A stretch of 64,000 bases of DNA, from NCBI GenBank assembly GCA_001929475.1, contig LXFE01000152.1, forward strand, positions 1 to 64,000. Direction: 5' to 3'. Source of the DNA: Neolecta irregularis DAH-3. Taxonomy: Eukaryota > Ascomycota > Neolectomycetes > Neolectales > Neolectaceae. The notes beneath the pieces were generated by a model, which did no database searches, was not told the origin of the DNA, and saw only the letters and a list, made by a program, of their open reading frames with translations. Position 1 is the first letter of the stretch. Every line of letters starts with the position of its first letter. A program made the position numbers and the translations under genes. Of the stretch, positions 58,904-64,000 are shown piece after piece.

Positions 58904-61656
58904 TTATTCAGTATGATCATTATTGCAATCATTTAATGCAATCCCGTTGCCGTTTGAAACTAGATGAAATGCATTTGCCATGGGCCATCGTTGTCCCGCT
59001 TTTACTTTATACGATGAAACTTGAGGACTTGTCCATTTTTCAAGGATCGCGAGGCCGAGTTGAGCATCGTGTATTGTAGTCGAATCTAATTGAAGGATTT
59101 CAAATAGTATTTTTTCTGCGTTTGGCGAATTGATTACGGCGAGGGCTTCGGCGGCTGAGATGTCGTTAGTCACATAGAGCCTTTTTGCGTACTAGATAGT
59201 AAACCACGAGCACTCGACCGGCTCCTGTCTAATACTTGGTTTAAATATACATCAAGATCGACATCGGGGTCAATGAATGCTTTCAGTTGGGAGTTTAAAA
59301 GTTCTTTGACCGGGTCTGCAAGTTGGGCTTTTCGTACTAATAGTTCAGTAAAGAAATCAATTTCACAAAGTTCACTCTGTGTAAAGAATCGGGCGATTAG
59401 CGGGCATAGCCTAGGATCCGAGGAATCTATTGACGAAATACTTTGCAATGCTTTAGCTGATGCAATGTAATTACCTGGAAAAAGTCAGAAACATGAATTG
59501 TTCAATGTACGTTACCACTTCGAATATAAACTTCAAAAGCACTCAACCAAGTTTCAATCTCCTTCGAACACAACTGCACCAGTGGCTTCAAAAATGCATC
59601 GACGACTTTAAGCGGTTCCGTCGTCTTCGCCAATTTCTCACCAAAAGGATCATCATCGCCCGGCAACACATATACATCATTCTTTTTCGCTGCAAATGAT
59701 TTTTTAGCCTTTTTAATCGCTCGTTTCTTTTCCGATTCGTTTAGACGGATATTATCAATACCATGCGCAAATTCAGGGTTGTCGTACAACATACAATATA
59801 TTTTCACGGCAGAATGCGCAGCCTTGACAAAATTAGGATTCGAACGAAGTTGATCTTCCCATTTTAACATATCAATATATGTTCTAATGGTCCCTTTTCG
59901 TACTGCATATGCGTGAAAATCGAATTGATCATCGGCCCATTCATCAAATATTTTTAAAATCGTGTGGAAGCGTTTTAATGCGAGACCCAATTTTCCTTGG
60001 CGGAGGTATGATTGTCCATCTTCAAGGATAAACCAGAAAGCCTGCATTTCTGATAAATCGCCTACTGAGCCTCCTGGTGCATCTTTCTCGGTATGTTAAT
60101 TACTTTAGAGAGATAGAAGGGTACCCTGGTGAAAGGTTTGGCAATTTCTGCGGCAAGAGTATTTTGATTGTCACGTAGATAATATTTTACACATTTCGTA
60201 TTGACGAAACGATCTCGAAGATCTGATTCTCGCGCTTCGTTCATGGTTTTAGCGGCGCCAGGGATATCGCCGACATGCTTTAGTATTCGAGCTTTAAACA
60301 TTCTCAATTCGACTGTTTCTGGGGACAACTGAATGGTAGTCTCGATATATTCCTGTGCCTTGTCAAAGTTGGCGATGTAATCGTGGTGCTGTGCAAGGTA
60401 ATAATGCGCCCATAAAAGAGAATTATCCAAGGTGTCGAGGGAAGCGATGTACTCATTCACGACTTGGAAAGCAATCTCACGTTTAGATTTGTCTTGATAT
60501 AGAGATTTGATATTGGCGAATATGGATGGAATCCCCTTCTGAAAAGCGGCGATCAAGTAAGGTTTTAGCAAATCTCGGAATTCGTCGCCTGAATAAGAAG
60601 AGAAAAAGAAGGGGCGATACCATTGAGGTGGTCTAGAAACCTTCGCTTTGCAGCATCAGACTTTGGATAACGTTGTTGCAAGTCGTGGTATAATGTTTTT
60701 AGAGCAGCTTTGTTTACAAGGACGTTGTTGTCGTCGATTGCCTGTCGAACCTGTTCAAGGGCAACAAAGTATTCAATTTTATCACTATTCCTGTCCATGA
60801 GGACAAAATATGCCTTTTCTGCTTGTTGCCAATTTTTTAGGAGCAAAAGGTATTTTGCGTGCAATTCTGCGACGGTGAGTTTGTCGAGGACGTTTAATTC
60901 GATGGATTGCAGATGGGAGAGGGCGCGTTCGATGTCTCCGGACTGGTAGATGACCATGTTGTGATAGAGGAGAGCCTCTGAATTTTCCAAGTCCCATGGA
61001 TTGACGCGCTAGAGAGTGGGTTTTGAAAAAAGAAAACAAGGAAGGGTACCTTCAAGGTAGCCTGGTACGAGGCGAGGGTTGATTCTGCAGCGGAGTAGTC
61101 GTTTGAGAGGTGTTGGGCGAGGGCGAGGGCTGACCAGTTTTGGCGTTGCTCTGGTCTTAACTGAATGATTTTTGAGCGAGATTCTGCGTAGTGGGCAAAC
61201 ATTCTGAGCTGGACCTGGAGCATTGCGAAGTCGCGGAGGATCTGGTGATTATCCCTGTCGAACTTGAGGGCGTTTGCATAGCACTTGAGAGCTTCGTCGT
61301 AGTTTTTGTCTGCTCGTTGGACGATGCCGTAGACGTGCCAGCAAATGTGACTTGTGAGATCGCACTTGAGGCCTCTGCGAATAAGATCGTAGCCTTCCTG
61401 CTTGCGGTCGGTGTTTGTGTAGAGGAGTCCTTTCATGGCAAGGGTGTCTGGGATTAGAAGGGACAATGTGAAAAGAGCGAGTACCGGGATGGTCTGGGAA
61501 TCGTTTGAGGATCAGGTCTGCTGTCTTGATGCCTTTCTTGTACTGCTTCGTCTCATAGAGACGCTGGTGGTTAGTGCAGCAGCGGAGGACAAGTACAAGC
61601 AGGGCCTTGAACAGGGCGAGTTCCTTTGGTGCCAGTGCTGGCTTTGCGGGAGGCAT
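58904..61656 (-). CDS. NAT1: N-terminal acetyltransferase A auxiliary subunit Naa15 (Nat1)
   Basis: TPR scaffold that anchors the NatA catalytic subunit to ribosomes. The start is ATG 61656 (MPPAKPALAPKELALFKALL). TPR blocks run in order: YETKQYKKGIKTADLILKRFPDHPG, DTLAMKGLLYTNTDRKQEGYDLIRRGLK, SHICWHVYGIVQRADKNYDEALKCY, QRQNWSALALAQHLSNDY, NPWDLENSEALLYHNM. Then come HYYLAQHHDYIANFDKAQEYIE, KCVKYYLRDN, EMQAFWFILEDGQSYLRQGKLGLALKRFH and DQFDFHAYAVRKGTIRTYIDMLKWED. The Lys-rich KKRAIKKAKKSFAAKK is the conserved basic segment before a C-terminal domain ending at 58904. Six or more small introns are needed. It is divergent from SEC13. Confidence 0.94.
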
Positions 61657-61869
61657 GGGTGGTGGTGATGATACCAATGTGAGTACTGATACCAGGTTCC
61701 GTCTGCACTGATACTATCCAGGATTGGTATTCTCTACTTCAGTACGCTTCCGTATTCCCAGTACTGCTCGCTGTAGTCCGCCGCTACTCTTGATTGTTGT
61801 CCACCCGACTCTTGGTTGTTGTCCACAACTCCACTGATACCACCGCACTTTACACACTCTACTCATATT
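61657..61869. promoter_or_regulatory. Divergent NAA15/SEC13 promoter region
   Basis: 213 bp between the start codons of NAA15 (minus) and the inferred SEC13 start. It contains CT-rich runs and repeated TGATACCA and TTGTTGTCCAC words. No defined element was identified. Confidence 0.45.
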
Positions 61870-62960
61870 ATGGTGCATCCACGCCTGTCGCTGCTGACTC
61901 CCAGGCTGCTGCTGCTGCTGCTGCTAATACCACCGGGACTGTCGCCCAGACACTCGACACCCACCATGACGACATGATTGCACGTTCTCCTGCGGACCCC
62001 GCTGACTCCAGCACGATGCCGTTCTTGACTACTACGGCAAGCGCCTCGCGACCTGCTCCTCAGACAAGACCATCAAGATTTTTTCCGTCGATGGGGCGAC
62101 CCACAGACTCGTCGAGACGCTGCGAGGGTGCTTCTTGCGCCTTTTTTGACCGGCACACTAACTTTATCCAGCCACGACGGCCCCGTATGGCAGCTCGCAT
62201 GGGCGCACCCCAAGTTTGGCACCATCCTCGCAAGCTCCAGCTACGACGGCCGTGTCCTCATCTGGCGCGAAAACAGTCCAAACAACTGGTCCCGCCTCAT
62301 CGAACACACGCTCCACCAGGCAAGCGGTATTTCTCACCGTATCTCTCCGCTAACCCCAAAGTCAATTCAGTCGCCTGGGCCCCGCATGAACTCGGCGCCA
62401 TTCTCGCCTGCGCCTCCTCGGACGGCAAGGTGTCTGTCCTCGAATTCAAAGATGACGGCACCTGGGACACTAGGACTTTTCCCGCCCACGCAATTGGCTG
62501 CAATGCCGCGACTTGGGCTCCCAGCACTCTCCCTGCCTCCCTCATCACCGCAGGCTCCTCGCACTCTCCCGCCGTCAAGCGCATCGCTACCGCCGGATGC
62601 GACAATCTCATCAAAATATGGTCATACAGCTCAGAATCAAACAATTGGATAGAAGAAACGGTCCTCGACGCGCATACAGACTGGGTCAGAGACCTCGCTT
62701 GGGCTCCAAATATCGGCCTCCCAAAATCATATCTTGCATCCGCCAGCCAAGACAAAACAGTCCTCATCTGGACCCAGAGCGGCAACGCACCCTGGGAGAA
62801 ACGCTCATTGCGAGCAGAAAAGTTTCCAGACGTCGTATGGAGAGTCAGCTGGAGCCTCTCCGGAAACGTCCTCGCCGTTAGCTGTGGAGATAACAAGGTC
62901 ACCCTATGGAAGGAAAATCTTAAGGGCGAGTGGGATTGCGTGAGTGAGATTGATAGTTGA
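61870..62960 (+). CDS. SEC13: COPII and Y-complex WD-repeat protein Sec13
   Basis: Six-bladed WD40 protein of the COPII coat and of the nuclear-pore Y complex. The inferred start is ATG 61870: a 3-nt coding exon followed by a 32-nt intron (61873-61904), then an alanine run and [19 protein letters not shown] intron 61980-62011 gives [29 protein letters not shown] 44-nt intron with CTAAC branch point gives [33 protein letters not shown] 35-nt intron gives [24 protein letters not shown]. The remaining blades run [74 protein letters not shown]. Stop TGA ends at 62960. The gene is GC-rich. The start is less certain than the body. Confidence 0.93.
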
Positions 62961-62965
62961 TTTAT

Positions 62966-63145
62966 GCTCTAACCCGTCATCGTTCTCCTTTTAATCGTCA
63001 TCTTATCCTCTTAACCGTCACTTCAACTTCCATCTTCGTAACACCAATTTATCCTCTTTCACCGTCATTTCATCCTATTTTCACTTCAACTTACCTCTTA
63101 CTCGTCATCTTATCCACTTTTACGTCAACTCATCCTCTTTCAAAC
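62966..63145. repeat. Degenerate tandem array of about 20-bp units
   Basis: CGTCA-containing units of roughly 18-25 bp (CGTCATCTTATCCTCTT and variants such as CGTCACTTCAACTTC and CGTCATTTCATCCTATTTTCA) recur about seven times between SEC13 and the next gene. The strand is strongly pyrimidine-rich. The open frame across it is repeat-derived. Confidence 0.7.
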
Positions 63146-63239
63146 TTTCTTTCACCTCAAACTGGCCTCCTTCCTGCATCCCGTCTTTGTATTCGGGCAC
63201 TGGTCCCATGTCATTCTCAGCAATAAAGCCTGGTACAAG

Positions 63240-64000
63240 ATGGTGATGCAGGCCATCTCCAATCTATTGCCTATAGCCATATGGATGGCCATATACATCA
63301 ACGCTCCAGCCATACCGGCCCACTGGAGACCCCAAATCAACGTCGCCATCATGGACCGCTGGGACCAATCGACATTTGACTACAAGCCAGGCATCATTAT
63401 ACTCGTACTCTCTCTATTTGCATTAGGGTATATGCTCACCTATGAAAATCCAAAACTAACCATGAGATATATTTTCTCCTTTTCTTTCTCAAAAAGTTTA
63501 TTCATCTCTATAATCCCCGTTATCCTAAACATACAATTCTCTTTTTCCCACAAAATCTACCCATTTCTCGACATCCTCGCTTTTCTCCCATATACAATAA
63601 TCCATGTTACTTCTCCGTTTCTAGCCTCGTCTTGGCTCTGGTTATTCGCTCCTGCCGGCAAGAATGCACCCTTTGTCCGTATTATAATGTGTAGGTACAG
63701 TAGGGTCGTTTGTCTGGGCGTTTGGTTGCCAAAGCATAGCAGGACTATTCACCCATCTCGTATTTCCAAATGCAGCTCCATGTAAAATCTACGTTTGAAA
63801 CGCAGAGGAGTTCAATTTTAGGGTACGAGGATGTATATAAACGACCGGCTCCAGTTGCTACTTACTCTATGCCTGGCAATCCTGCTGGTTTACAACGAAT
63901 CGATTTAATCTTGGGAACACAGTTTTGTGGGATCAAGTTCAATGGGTCGCCGGTAGTTTTTGGTGCCTTTCCTTCTTTACATTCTGCTTTCGCTTGTCTC
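63240..64000 (+). CDS. AUR1: Inositol phosphorylceramide synthase Aur1, cut by the window edge
   Basis: Golgi membrane enzyme that transfers phosphoinositol to ceramide; target of aureobasidin-type drugs. Recognised from NLLPIAIWMAIYI, HWRPQINV, the block PFLDILAFLPYTIIHVTSPFLASSWLWLFAP, and (after a splice) GSFVWAFGCQSIAGLFTHLVFPNAAP. A 41-nt intron then forms the Trp of PWYEDVYKRPAPVATYSMPGNPAGLQRIDLILG, followed by NGSPVVFGAFPSLHSAFAC. GAFPSLHS is the PAP2-type catalytic block with its histidine. The frame continues past 64000, so the second catalytic histidine region is not in view. The start is uncertain: ATG 63240 is used, but the frame is open upstream (LASFLHPVFVFGHW) and an earlier exon is likely. 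One junction near 63690 is unresolved. Confidence 0.85.

Overview
The window is nuclear DNA from a filamentous ascomycete-type fungus. The evidence is the gene set (Zn2Cys6 regulator, Ric8, SCAP, DUF2421/fusaric-acid-resistance-like membrane protein, I78 inhibitor, AUR1, split mitochondrial and nuclear ribosome-biogenesis genes) and densely packed genes interrupted by many tiny spliceosomal introns. Introns that I could fix by phase and family conservation are mostly 32-51 nt, with 36-42 nt (often exactly 38 or 39) dominating. They carry GT..AG ends and CTAAC/CTGAC-like branch points a few bases before the acceptor. I cannot name the species. I see no rRNA, tRNA, CRISPR, plasmid or viral element and no complete transposon.

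Layout: 1-2146 is a gene-poor stretch with a pyrimidine-rich tract and a 109-bp MITE-like inverted repeat. 2147-13870 holds PUF6, an unknown gene, and a recombination/repair run (RAD51, DNA2 and, divergently, MMS2, which is visible only after splicing). 13871-20354 holds SCAP (sterol sensing), an ankyrin protein and RIC8 (G-alpha chaperone). 20500-26019 is a minus-strand block: an unknown protein, a Myb/SANT protein with a mitochondrial-like N-terminus (both GC-rich and intronless), a reconstructed unknown four-exon gene, and B-type cyclin. 26825-34440 is a plus-strand block: DUF2421 membrane protein, unknown protein, casein kinase II beta, mitochondrial L2.

34533-44829 holds a Zn2Cys6 regulator, ESF2, CEF1/CDC5, UMP1, a membrane-anchored-type ubiquitin-fold (UBL3-like) protein, and an acyl-CoA-synthetase-like protein that seems to lack the ATP-binding signature. 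44925-62960 holds URB1, an eIF4E-binding (4E-T/Eap1-like) protein, NUP120/160, a fungal conserved protein, a small I78-type inhibitor (again visible only after splicing), NAA15 and SEC13. The right edge cuts an AUR1 (inositol phosphorylceramide synthase) gene.

Functionally this is ordinary core-genome housekeeping content: ribosome biogenesis (PUF6, ESF2, URB1, RML2), repair (RAD51, DNA2, MMS2), splicing (CEF1), proteasome assembly (UMP1), the Y-complex/COPII scaffold pair NUP160 and SEC13, sterol and sphingolipid metabolism (SCAP, AUR1), and cell cycle (cyclin B, CK2). I did not find a clear undescribed system. The most useful leads are the unassigned conserved-looking genes, the multiple-of-three introns without stops in CEF1, the possible pseudo-enzyme, and the MITE. 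Gene ends given as start or stop codons are read from the sequence. Internal exon borders are inferred from phase and family conservation, without transcript data.
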